Of a DNA stretch of 64,000 nt, positions 11,873 through 23,275 are shown one piece after another. Position 1 is the first letter of the stretch. Each line of letters begins with the position of its first letter. The notes below the pieces were generated by a model that saw only the letters and a program-made list of their open reading frames with translations, made no database searches and had not been told where the DNA came from. Source of the DNA: Diogma glabrata (lineage: Eukaryota > Arthropoda > Insecta > Diptera > Cylindrotomidae); NCBI GenBank assembly GCA_963693315.1, contig OY856186.1, positions 306,493,061-306,557,060 on the forward strand, given 5' to 3'. A program made the translations under genes and the position numbers.

Positions 11873-13765
11873 CTAAAATCTGGAAACTGGATTTAAAAGT
11901 TTTGATTTTAGCTTTTCGAACGCATCTCGGCATACGCAGGTCCAAAGAAACTGTTGACCCTTTTTTAACAAATTTGTAAGAGGTTTGGCTATACCAGAAA
12001 AAGCCGAAATAACTCGTTGATAATAGCCAACGAAACCAATAAAAGATTTTATATCTGTTGCATTCTTGGGAGAAGGAAAATTTTGTACTACGGAAAATTT
12101 ACTTTCGTCTGGACGAATTCCATTGGATGTTATAATATGCCCTAAATATTTTATTTCCTGTCTTAAAAAGAGACATTTGGTTGGGCTTAGTTTAAGTTTA
12201 TGGTTGCGAAATCTCGTTAGAACTTCACGCAATCTTAAGTTGTGTTGGGCTAGAGTTGGGCCAAACACTATCACATCATCTAGATAAACTAAACATTTTA
12301 AATTATTAAGTCCGCATAAAACTGTGTTAATCATTCGTTGGAAAGTAGCAGGTGCACCCTTGAGACCAAAAGGCATTCGTGTAAATTGGTAATGGCCTTC
12401 ATCAGTGCTAAAAGCAGTTTTAATACGATCTGCTTCATTAAGGTTAATCTGATGATAACCACTGTATAGGTCTAAGGAACTAAAATATTGTGCGTTGCCC
12501 AACTTATCAAGGATTTCCGAAATATTTGGAAGAGGGAATATATTATCTGCAGACACTTCATTAAGTTTCCGGTAGTCCAGAAACAACGCGCCATTTTTTG
12601 TCAGTCGTAGACGATTTTTTTGGCACAATAAGCAGTGGAAAATTCCAAGAACTAACGCTATCTTCTACAATTTTATTCTTTACCATGTCATTTACCTGTC
12701 GTTGTATTTCCAGTTTCATTGAATAGGGTTGTCGATATTGACGTCTGTTGATTGGCGATATGTCAGGAAATGTCTCAATTTTATGAGTTACAGTTTCCGT
12801 TGATCCTAAAAAGTCACCATCCAAATGAAACACATCTTTAAATTCATGTATTATTGGCAATAATGAATCGCGTTCTTCTTTGTTTATTTTATTTAGATTT
12901 AAACAAGACTCCAGTGTTTTGAGTCTTTTCTCAAAGTTATCATTCCATGATTGACAACTATACATATCATACTGATGTAATTGTTCAAGGTTAAGTTTTA
13001 AATTATTTAAAATTTGCGATTCTTCAGAAATATTTAAAAGGGATACCTGAATTGTATTATTTTTTACTTTATAAATACAACTAGGTATGTATACTGATGG
13101 AATTATTTCCTTTGCAAAGGAGAGGAACTCAGTATTATCGGGAAGATTTACCTTTATTGTCGATATTTTCTCGGATCTAGGAGGTAAAAGGACAATGTCG
13201 TTGCTTTCCAAAGCTAGGTTTGAAGCTAAATTGAGTGACACGGTTTCACAATTTAAAGGTATATTTACCACATGGTTTTGAAAATCAATATTGCACTTAA
13301 AGTAATTGAAAAAATTACGACCAATAATTCCAGAGTATGGAATAGGAAACGAGTCTTCTACAATTTGAAAAACGTATTCGATTGCTTTAGAGTCTGGTAA
13401 AATTATTTTGATATCACATTCGGCATAAGTTTCTAAAATTTCGGAAGAAATGCCTTTAAGTTTAAATTTAACATCCTTATAAACAAGTGTATCATGTTTT
13501 AGTAGACTTTTTTTATTATACAAATATCGGCACCAGTATCTACTAAAAAAGAAAGATTGTCAAATTTACATACGTTGATGTTTAAAAATAGATAAGTACA
13601 ATCTTGATTTGAGGAACTGTATGTTATGGTGGCGATATGATTAGAAGATACATCTTTTGATGAACAAGAATTTACATTTTGTGTATTAAATTTCGGAATA
13701 ATTGAAAGAGTGCACTCTAGCTGTCTTGGATTCTTGAAGGAGTGCCTCGACTGGCCTTCAAGCAT
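11873..13765 (-). pseudogene. Gypsy relic: protease and reverse transcriptase
   Basis: Three overlapping frames in different phases together make the pol N-half. FLVDTGADICIIKK (13499-13560 region) is the aspartic protease active site. The middle frame (12561-13523) carries the linker up to the RT start (NRRQYRQPYS, PLLIVPKK). The frame 11873-12628 has the RT core: DYRKLNEVS, FSSLDLYSGYHQI (first Asp), FTRMPFGLKGAPATFQ, and the catalytic YLDDVIVFG, then FIGFVGYYQRVI of the thumb. Frameshifts lie near 13510, 12590 and 11870. The family is Ty3/Gypsy (Metaviridae-like); the copy is dead. Confidence 0.88.
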
Positions 13766-14622
13766 CCTTGATCGTTTCCCGAAAAAGATGTTGATGCACT
13801 AAAATTATTTTGTGGTATTTGTTCTTTACGAGTGTCACTTCTTTTCTTAAGAAAACATTGTTGAATGTGATGACCAATTTTCTTGCAGTATGCACATCTA
13901 ATCGTACTGATAGGTTTCAACGATGCTTGAAATGATCTATGATTTCTGTTGGGCGAAGATGACTGAGGTAATTTAAAACAATCATTAGCGTGATGTCCTG
14001 ATTAATTACAATTGTTGCAAACAATATTTGTTGAACGTAGGTTAACAGATCTATCGTTTATTGAAAAAGTAGAGAAATTTTTTATGATCATTTCTTCTTT
14101 GATTGCTCTATTTATTGCTTCCGTTAAACTAGTAAATCTGCAGGCCTTAACTATGGTTTTAATTGAATCATTTAAGCCCTCTTGAAATGATTTTAAGGCA
14201 ATATGTTCGTTGAGGTGCTTAATTGTCTTTGCCGCAGCAACCCCTTCAGCTGCTATTCAGGTTTCATTTAAGCTATAGAGGCTTGATTCAACCCGATTTG
14301 CATAAGTTCGGACATCTTCACTCCTTTTCTGTCGAAGAGTAGCCAACTCTAATTGTAAATGACCAATTGAACGAGATTCAGTAAATTCAGAGGTAAGTAT
14401 ATGTTTCAAATCTTTCCATGATTCAAGCTGTGTTTATTTTATAGTGTCATAGGCCTTACCTTCCAGCTTTAATTTTACTAATTTTAAGAACTGAGGTTTG
14501 TCGGTGTCTTTTAAGGACTTGTGAATTAATTCTGCACACGAAATAAATTTATGTAAATCGCGAGGATTACCAGCGAAATTTAATACTAATTTTAGTACAA
14601 GTTTGGAATCTAAAGAAGTCAT
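13720..14622 (-). pseudogene. Gypsy relic: gag
   Basis: The start MTSLDSKLVLKLVLNFAGNP leads into a capsid-like helical region. A frameshift near 14433 moves coding to another phase (LESWKDLKHILTSEF, LRQKRSEDVRTYANRVESSL), and an in-frame stop lies near 14263. Two CCHC knuckles follow: CNNCN-stop-SGHHANDC near 14005 and CAYCKKIGHHIQQC near 13875. This is the nucleocapsid part of gag, upstream of the protease. No LTR or primer-binding site belonging to this element is visible on its 5' side; it abuts the interrupted gene described at 14643-23191. Confidence 0.8.
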
Positions 14623-14825
14623 TGTACTTATATCACAAGATGTTATGTTCTTAATTTTAGGACGTTTTCTTTATCACAGTGTTTTTCACAATGTTTTTTG
14701 ACATTTTCTTTGTCTAAATTAAAATATTTCTGAAATTTATATAAACTATTTTTAATTAGTCCTCGACTTAAACAATGTAATTCAATAACTCTTATCAAAT
14801 CTTCTGTGCATGTCATCGATAAGTG

Positions 14826-16919
14826 TGAAACGATTGAGTAGTGCAAGATATTACCTCCAGATGGAAGCAAAGATTGCACTAACTAACGTTAAAGATTTTG
14901 TCTGCTTAGTTAGTACCCGGACCCGCTTTTTCGACTTCGCTCAGACGTATATTAGGTCGTGGGTTGTCCAGTAACTAAGCAGTCCTAGTAGTAAGCGGTA
15001 TAAATGTTAACCCCAATGAAAGAAGAACTACGTTCCGACCCTACCATACCTTTCCGTTGAAGCATGTTCCCTCTAGGTTGTTTAAGCTTCCTGGTTCTTA
15101 CATAGACAGAACCATCTCCGCTCTAGCGTGGCCTCAGACCACACTACTAGCGGCATCCTTACTACTATCTACTTATATATTTTTCCCTTTTTCTTTTTAT
15201 TGGATCATTTAAAACATTAAACCTTAAAACTAAACTCACCCGTTTTTCTCCTTTTCCTTCTGGTTGCACCTCCACGGTTTTCTCAATAAAAAACCAATAA
15301 AACCCCACAATTGTATTTCTACCGTAGGAACATATATTTGCAATCTTTAACTTAAACACAAAAAGATTCTTAACCTCAACTGGCTTTGGTATTCATTTAT
15401 GTTCTTTAGAACATAATCTCTTCTAAACATAAAATTATTTATCAAAACGTACGGTTTTGGTATTCTTTTATTTTTGTTTTTATTTTCTTTAGAACCTAAT
15501 TTTTCCTACATATACAATTATTTATCAAAACGTACGGTTTTGGTATTCTTTTATTATTTTTTTTTTTTTTATTTTCTTTAGAATATAATTTTTTTCTAAA
15601 TACACAATTAATTATCCAAACGTACACAAAACAGAACTAAATTCTTAACAGGTTCTGGTATTTTTTTATATTCTTTAGAACCTAATTTTTTTCTAAATAC
15701 ACAATTAATTATCCAAACGTACACAAAACAGAACTAAATTCTTAACAGGTTCTGGTATTTTTTATATTCTTTAGAACATAATTTTTTCTAAATACACAAT
15801 TAATTATCCAAAACGTACACAAAACAGAACTAAATTCTTAACAGGTTTTGGTATTTTTTTTATATTCTTTAGAACATAATTTTTTCTAAATACACAATTA
15901 ATTATCCAAACGTACACAAAACAGAACTAAATTCTTAACAGGTTTTGGTATTTTTTTTTTTATATTCTTTAGAACATAATTTTTCTAAGTATACAATTAA
16001 TTATCAAAACGTACACAAAACAACTAAATTCTTAACAGGTTCTGGTATATATTTTTTTTTATATTCTTTAGAACATAATTTTTCTAAGTACACAATTAAT
16101 TATCAAAACGTACACAAAACAGAACCAAATTCTTAACAGGTTCTGGTATTTTTTTTATATTCTTTAGAACATAATTTTTCTAAGTACACAATTAATTATC
16201 AAAACGTACACAAAACAGAACCAAATTCTTAACATCAATATTACAAAAAAAAAAGTAACATAAAAAATTACTAAAACAAACCGAACCACAAAATTTACTC
16301 AAACAAAAAAAAAAGAAAGAAGAAAACTTTCTACAATACACGACCCGACTCATCAACAACTTAATCGCCAGTCCCGACCAACCATTTTCTCGCTTTCCTC
16401 GAAACCTCGGTTTAATATGAGCTTTTTACAAAAAAAGAAAAAAAAATGCCCTTAGTTAGCGAAAGTAATAACAACGAGAAAACAGAAGAAAAAACCAACG
16501 GAATTCCAGAAATTGAATCAAATTGTGGAAACTTTCCCACAATTAAACGAAAAACTTATTTAGTTACAAAAAAAAATGAAAGGCTGAATTTCAGACTTAT
16601 GAAGAAAAGACAAAAAAAAAATGAGAATTTTATAAAATGAAATTGGATTAAACTTATGTTAATCCATGGTTTTATATTCATTGTTTCCTATTGATAAATT
16701 TATAGAAAACGAAATGTGGGAAAATTTTATAATTTAGACTAATGCCATTTTGCGTTACTAGCAAAACGGAAATATAGACATAAGGTTTTAAGAAATGGAA
16801 TGTCATGAGACATGAAAAAAAATGTTCAAATAAACTGGAATTCGGAATCTTGGGACGAAGGAACATAAAGACAAATTTTTGACACAAAAGTGGTGTGCCC
16901 CAGAATATCCTTCGTCACA
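14826..16919 (-). repeat. LTR (downstream, 3' LTR) of large non-coding LTR element
   Basis: A 2.1-kb segment almost identical to 19831-22461. On the minus strand it starts TGTGACGAAGG at 16919 and ends ..CAATCGTT(T)CA at 14826, a TG..CA arrangement in which the terminal TGTAACG of the other copy has become TGAAACG. The 4-bp target duplication AGTG is at 14822-14825 and 22462-22465. The middle (about 15380-16235) is a minisatellite of units near 90 bp that includes ACAATTAATTATCCAAACGT and TTCTTAACAGGTTCTGG. Confidence 0.88.
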
Positions 16920-19830
16920 AATCGTGGGGACGTCCCACACCCTGAGAACGTCTCAAACCGGGCTTAAAACTATCGTTATTAAATGTATCGGGGACCATGT
17001 TTTACCACTGGGGATGAAAGTAAAACGAAATCTTCAAGAAAAAAAAAAATTTTAGACACGGATAGGATTAAGTAATGAGAAGAAAAAAATAAACCAAAAT
17101 ATTAAAACAAGAATTTAGTACACCCACACGCATACCAATGCGAGTAGAAGTTGTAACTTGCTTGTTAGGTGTATTCTAAAAGAAATGAAGTGGTTGCGTT
17201 AATAAAACAAATCCGCCCTTATTAACATTTGAAGACAACCCCTATAAAGCTTCAAACCGAAAACCAAGCAACCAAACTAAATAAATTCCTATTATATTTC
17301 TAAATTAACGAAATCAAAATATATTAAAATCATTCCATTCAAACATCCATTCAATCACATTAAAACGATTCTACAATATAAAGATAAATTGTTATTTCAA
17401 AACAAACACAGTTAATATTTGTAAGAATTTTATCAGGGTAATATGCAGCCTGAGATTAATAAAACAATTCACAACGTAAACACAACTGCAATTCAGTGTT
17501 ACAACTTGAACTTGACCTTGCGTTGATATCGCAGTATGTGTTGAGAGCTTGGCTTGACTTTTGTTGTTAATTTTAGCTGCTTTCAGCTTATCTCATATCG
17601 TTTGGTATGCAGCCTTACAGGAAGTATCTGCAAATGTTAATAAGGGTTTCTGGTTTTGGGACGAAGCTTGAAATAATTAAAATATAAACAAATCTTCTTG
17701 GAGGTAGTGTAGATGAAAGTGAATTTGACCAAGTTTGTTCTTCAATAGAACGCGTCTAACCTTGAGAATGAAATAAGGCTTCATGAGTGAATAAATGAAT
17801 ATCCAATTCAAATGTTTTGTTTTTATTGAAATTTAAATAATATAATTAACAAAGCCTATGTTAACTATATCGACAGATATATAATTCAATTTTGGAAAAT
17901 GAGATATCACTAAAATTGATTTCCTTCTTATAATTATAGAGAGAAAAAAAAATAAATGAAATTGAAAAATCTAATTTTTCTTTTTTTTTTATGTAATATT
18001 TCAAGCATGAAACTTGTTGAAATATTTCAGAAATGAAACATTTCAAATGAAATATTTTTATAATTATTTGAAATGTTTCAGTTGTTTAATCACTACTCAT
18101 ATCTCATACTATGTATTAGATAAAACATTGTTTAATTTTGCTAATTAAAAAAAATGAGAGAAAAAAAAAAAAATTTTATTTGATTATAAACATTAAAATT
18201 TAAAGATATTTAGCTTGGATTAAATTGATATTGAATTTAAATTGAATTCATATTGATATATGATTGATATTGAATTTCCATTCCTTTTGATTTAAATTTA
18301 CAAACTTAGTGTGTGGGTAAGTACTATATAGGGGTTTCCCTTTGTTTTGTTTCTGTTTTTATATTAAAAATTAACAAAAAAAAAATAAAACCAACTTTTA
18401 GAATTTATATAAAACAATACATACAATCAAAAGAAACAAATTAGACCAAACTACTAAACCTAGTTATAACAAAATAAATTTCTTAAAAACAACCAATCTT
18501 ATGAATAATTGACGACAAGTTGCTTTCCCAAAATATGAACCATTTATTGAGTTATTAATTATTCCTTTATTAATTATAATAAAACGCAAGAAAATTTTGT
18601 AAAGCACTTCTCTAAAAAAAATCCAAAATTATTATTAAGTACATAAATTTATGATAACCAAAACAAAAATATATCTATTAAACTACAAAATTAACCAAAA
18701 ATTAAAATTTACTTTAAAAATAAATGAAACCTTAAACCTATATTGTGAGCGAACATGGTTTACGGAAAAGCCAGGCAAGCAAGAACATCTAAAGGGAGCT
18801 CTGGACCAAACAGAAGATTGGTAAACGATAAAAATTACGCAACAAAATATATACAAGAGAGTTCCAATTCATGTACCAAAATTTTCAACATCTGAAAATG
18901 ATAATGGTACTTTGAGAAATGTAACTAAAATAAAGTAGGTCTAGTTCATTTAGAACTCGGGGTGGTTGACTGGTCCAGAAATAAGAACAAAACAATTTTA
19001 AGAGAGAACGATACCGAAAACTAAAAACAATTAAAATATGATTACAACTTTTCAGCGCTGTCACTCCAGTGTCGAATATAAGGTTTGACCAAGGAATTTA
19101 GGATAGGGAAGGAGTATTCGGAGTTCAGGAATAATGGTTTCTCTAGATGACGGGCAACAGCTTTTAGCTGTGGTCTACGTGTACTGCGGAAGCAGCCGTA
19201 CTGTTGGACCACATCGATGAGACCCCACTTATGAACCCAAGATGCTCTGTTCAACGGCAACCGACATTAAAATTTGCCACAACAGAGCCTCTTGCGCACA
19301 GTAACTCTTCGAGATGTTTCACTGACCTAGCAGACACAAAACTACAGCTGTTATATAAAAAAACAAAACACAAAACACAAACCGGACGTGTCCGCGATAA
19401 AACTACGTTTTACAGCCTAGCAAACTCGTTCAACGGCCAATAAATAACCTTAACCTAAAACCAAAAAAACAAACCAAAAAAAAACAAAACTTTACGCTGG
19501 CTATGTCCGCGATGAAGCATCTCGAAGCTATTCAACAACTGGAGAACCACGCTGTCCTCAAAAAAAACCGAAACAAAAAAAATAGTGCTCCCAGTTCGAC
19601 GACTCCAACAAACACAGTGATCAGCTGATCGGCTGGCATCATCAAGAACTTAGAACACTCTAGATAAATTAGAACACAATCCACCATACACGTTGATCAT
19701 CCCACTTGAAAGTGTATTATTGGATGACATTCAGGTATGATGGAGAGCCCCGTCAACAGACCTACGGGTTAGACACATGATCCTCCCGTTCGTTCGGATC
19801 ATGAATAATTGAGCTTTATTTGGGCGCCAC
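16920..19830 (-). mobile_element. Internal region of the LTR element, no recognisable proteins
   Basis: This 2.9-kb interval lies between the two LTRs. I find no gag, protease, RT, RNase H or integrase motif in any frame; the longest open frame (19042-19260, minus) has no recognisable domain. That makes the element a LARD-type (large retrotransposon derivative) that would depend on another element's proteins. Directly inside the 3' LTR boundary the coding strand reads GGGTGTGGGACGTCCCCACG, which is not a classical purine tract. Confidence 0.75.
19813..19830 (-). promoter_or_regulatory. tRNA primer-binding site of the LTR element
   Basis: On the minus strand the base pairs immediately after the LTR read GTGGCGCCCAAATAAAGC. 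TGGCGCCC is the start of the primer-binding site of many retroelements primed by tRNA-Lys-like 3' ends. Its position one base after the LTR end fixes the orientation of the element (5' LTR at 22461-19831). Confidence 0.75.
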
Positions 19831-22461
19831 TGTAACGATTGAGTAGTGCAAGATATTACCTCCAGATGGAAGCAAAGATTGCACTAACTAACGTTAAAGA
19901 TTTTGTCTGCTTAGTTAGTACCCGGACCCGCTTTTTCGACTTCGCTCAGACGTATATTAGGTCGTGGGTTGTCCAGTAACTAAGCAGTCCTAGTAGTAAG
20001 CGGTATAAATGTTAACCCCAATGAAAGAAGAACTACGTTCCGACCCTACCATACCTTTCCGTTGAAGCATGTTCCCTCTAGGTTGTTTAAGCTTCCTGGT
20101 TCTTACATAGACAGAACCATCTCCGCTCTAGCGTGGCCTCAGACCACACTACTAGCGGCATCCTTACTACTATCTACTTATATATTTTTTCCTTTTTCTT
20201 TTTATTGGATCATTTAAAACATTAAACCTTAAAACTAAACTCACCCGTTTTTCTCCTTTTCCTTCTGGTTGCACCTCCACGGTTTTCTCAATAAAAAACC
20301 AATAAAACCCCACAATTGTATTTCTGCCGTAGGAACATATATTTGCAATCTTTAACTTAAACACAAAAAGATTCTTAACCTCAACTGGCTTTGGTATTCA
20401 TTTATGTTCTTTAGAACATAATCTCTTCTAAACATAAAATTATTTATCAAAACGTACGGTTTTGGTATTCTTTTATTTTTGTTTTTATTTTCTTTAGAAC
20501 CTAATTTTTCCTACATATACAATTATTTATCAAAACGTACGGTTTTGGTATTCTTTTATTATTTTTTTTTTTTTTATTTTCTTTAGAATATAATTTTTTT
20601 CTAAATACACAATTAATTATCCAAACGTACACAAAACAGAACTAAATTCTTAACAGGTTCTGGTATTTTTTTATATTCTTTAGAACCTAATTTTTTTCTA
20701 AATACACAATTAATACCCGTGTTCCTTTTAGGTAAACTTGCTACTCGAACCAAATTTTAAATGGAACGACATAAATGTGAGGTGTATTAGATTTTTGATC
20801 TACTACAACTCAAATTCTTTCTTACCACACGTTTCCGGCATTTTGTTTGACAATAAATTGTTATGACAATTTTGAAAAACAATATTGTTAAAAAACGTAA
20901 AAGAAAATTATAACTTTGGTATAATTTCACGTTTAAATTTTATTTTGAGTTTGTTAAATTTAAGAAAATTAATTAGATATTAAAAAAATTTTGAAAATTT
21001 AAATTATGATTCATACAAAATGAAAACAATTAAACAAAGCTGGACAGAAATCTGACATTTCAGCTTTAAATTTTATATTTGTATAAACATTTGATGAAAA
21101 ATATTAGAAATTTTTCTTCTAAGCGACAAATACTCTGGTGGTAAATAGATGCGTAAGTTTGTTATTTATCTTTACCATCATTTGAGATGGTAAACTTGAA
21201 AACAGAATTTAGTACAAAAGTAAAGGAAAATGTTGTAAATGGAACACACGTAATTATCCAAACGTACACAAAACAGAACTAAATTCTTAACAGGTTCTGG
21301 TATTTTTTATATTCTTTAGAACATAATTTTTTCTAAATACACAATTAATTATCCAAAACGTACACAAAACAGAACTAAATTCTTAACAGGTTTTGGTATT
21401 TTTTTTATATTCCTTAGAACATAATTTTTTCTAAATACACAATTAATTATCCAAACGTACACAAAACAGAACTAAATTCTTAACAGGTTTTGGTATTTTT
21501 TTTTTTATATTCTTTAGAACATAATTTTTCTAAGTATACAATTAATTATCAAAACGTACACAAAACAGAACTAAATTCTTAACAGGTTCTGGTATATATT
21601 TTTTTTTATATTCTTTAGAACATAATTTTTCTAAGTACACAATTAATTATCAAAACGTACACAAAACAGAACCAAATTCTTAACAGGTTCTGGTATTTTT
21701 TTTATATTCTTTAGAACATAATTTTTCTAAGTACACAATTAATTATCAAAACGTACACAAAACAGAACCAAATTCTTAACATCAATATTACAAAAAAAAA
21801 AGTAACATAAAAAATTACTAAAACAAACCGCACCACAAAATTTACTCAAACAAAAAAAAAGAAAGAAGAAAACTTTCTACAATACACGACCCGACTCATC
21901 AACAACTTAATCGCCAGTCCCGACCAACCATTTTCTCGCTTTCCTCGAAACCTCGGTTTAATATGAGCTTTTTACAAAAAAAGAAAAAAAAATGCCCTTA
22001 GTTAGCGAAAGTAATAACAACGAGAAAACAGAAGAAAAAACCAACGGAATTCCAGAAATTGAATCAAATTGTGGAAACTTTTCCACAATTAAACGAAAAA
22101 CTTATTTAGTTACAAAAAAAAATGAAAGGCTGAATTTCAGACTTATGAAGAAAAGACAAAAAAAAATGAGAATTTTATAAAATGAAATTGGATTAAACTT
22201 ATGTTAATCCATGGTTTTATATTCATTGTTTTCTGATAAATTTATAGAAAACGAAATGTGGGAAAATTTTATAATTTAGACTAATGCCATTTTGCGTTAC
22301 TAGCAAAACGGAAATATAGACATAAGGTTTTAAGAAATGGAATGTCATGAGACATGAAAAAAAATGTTCAAATAAACTGGAATTCGGAATCTTGGGACGA
22401 AGGAACATAAAGACAAATTTTTGACACAAAAGTGGTGTGCCCCAGAATATCCTTCGTCACA
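19831..22461 (-). repeat. LTR (upstream, 5' LTR), containing a MITE
   Basis: Same LTR as at 14826-16919; it begins (minus strand) TGTGACGAAGG at 22461 and ends CGTTACA at 19831. It is about 540 bp longer only because of a MITE at 20715-21250; without it the two LTRs are within a few bases in length (about 2091 and 2094). The LTRs differ by scattered single-base changes and homopolymer-length changes, so the insertion is not brand-new but fairly young. Confidence 0.88.
20715..21250. mobile_element. MITE in the 5' LTR
   Basis: Comparison with the other LTR shows ACAATTAATTATCC interrupted by 536 bp. The insert has ends ACCCGTGTTCC and GGAACACACG (near-inverse) and a target duplication TAAT, or TAA if three bases. 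It is similar in end style (GTGTTCC) to the MITE at 5692-5993 and fits a PIF/Harbinger-type MITE. No coding frame. Confidence 0.75.
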
Positions 22462-23275
22462 AGTGGTGTTTTAGACACATCGCTAAAATACCCAACATTC
22501 TCTCTCTCTCTCTCTTTGTTATTTCGGCTCCAAAATACAAAGGATTATTATCATCATCATGATTTTGCTCCTGTCTTTCTTCATCTTCATCATCTGAATC
22601 ATCATTTCTTCTGACAGGTATTTCGAAAATATTATTTACATTTTGTAAATATTGATTTGGATCTCCATTATCAAAACCAGGATATTGATTAGGCAGCAAT
22701 TCATCAATTAACCTGCAGAATAATCAAGTCAAATTAATAGTCAAATACTGAGAAATATTTGTTAATTTTAAATGGATAAAATTGATAAAAATAGAATCCA
22801 AATATCTTACTCATTATTAGCACCATTATTTTGTTGCACTCTTTCATAATAAACTTCGAAATCAGGTAATATTTCTCGTGGTTCATCATCACTAAAAAAG
22901 AATCATTACATGCTTTATTTCTCATAGAAAAAAAAATTGAGTCAGAATAATAAAAAATTAAAAGAAATATTCTTACTTTTGTCGTAACGGTATTTGATTT
23001 TCGATTTGCAAATCTTGATCTTCAATATCTTGATGGTTAATATTATTCTGATTATTATTAATAATTTGGTCCTGATTATGTTCCAATTGAACATCACCTG
23101 CTATTTCTCTATTAATCTGATTAATAAGAGGTCTTAACCGAGCAATATATTGCCGATGGCTTAGCCAATCTCTTATCGGTTTTCGAGACATTACTTATAA
23201 GTTTTTATAAGTTGTCAACAACACAAAAAATGAAATAAAAAAGCACAATATTTTTTAACGTCTTGACACTTCTAA

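Larger units (their letters stand above)
14643..23191 (-). pseudogene. Spliced transposon-type gene C split by a large LTR element
   Basis: Exon 1 is 23191-22977, starting MSRKPIRDWLSHRQYIARL. Exon 2 is 22891-22811. Exon 3 starts at 22712. All introns have GT..AG ends (donors GTAAGA and GTAAGA/T; acceptors TTTTTTAG and TTCTGCAG) and the phases agree. Exon 3 is interrupted at 22461 by the LTR element and resumes at 14821: with one copy of the 4-bp duplication removed, the frame runs on without a break to a stop at 14643, 241 codons in all. The protein has an acidic, Asn/Gln-rich middle and then a segment with LKHHLSM, LIRVIELH and SLYKFQKYF. From memory this resembles the N-terminal region of large animal proteins associated with DNA transposons; I cannot verify the family. 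The C-terminal bulk is missing, the Gypsy relic lies there instead. Confidence 0.72.

Noticed and set aside
16446..16640. 64-codon plus-strand frame repeated at 21992-22180
   Set aside because: It occurs twice because it lies in the two LTRs; Lys/Asn-rich with no domain. The same applies to the minus-strand frames at 15165-15359 and 20170-20364.
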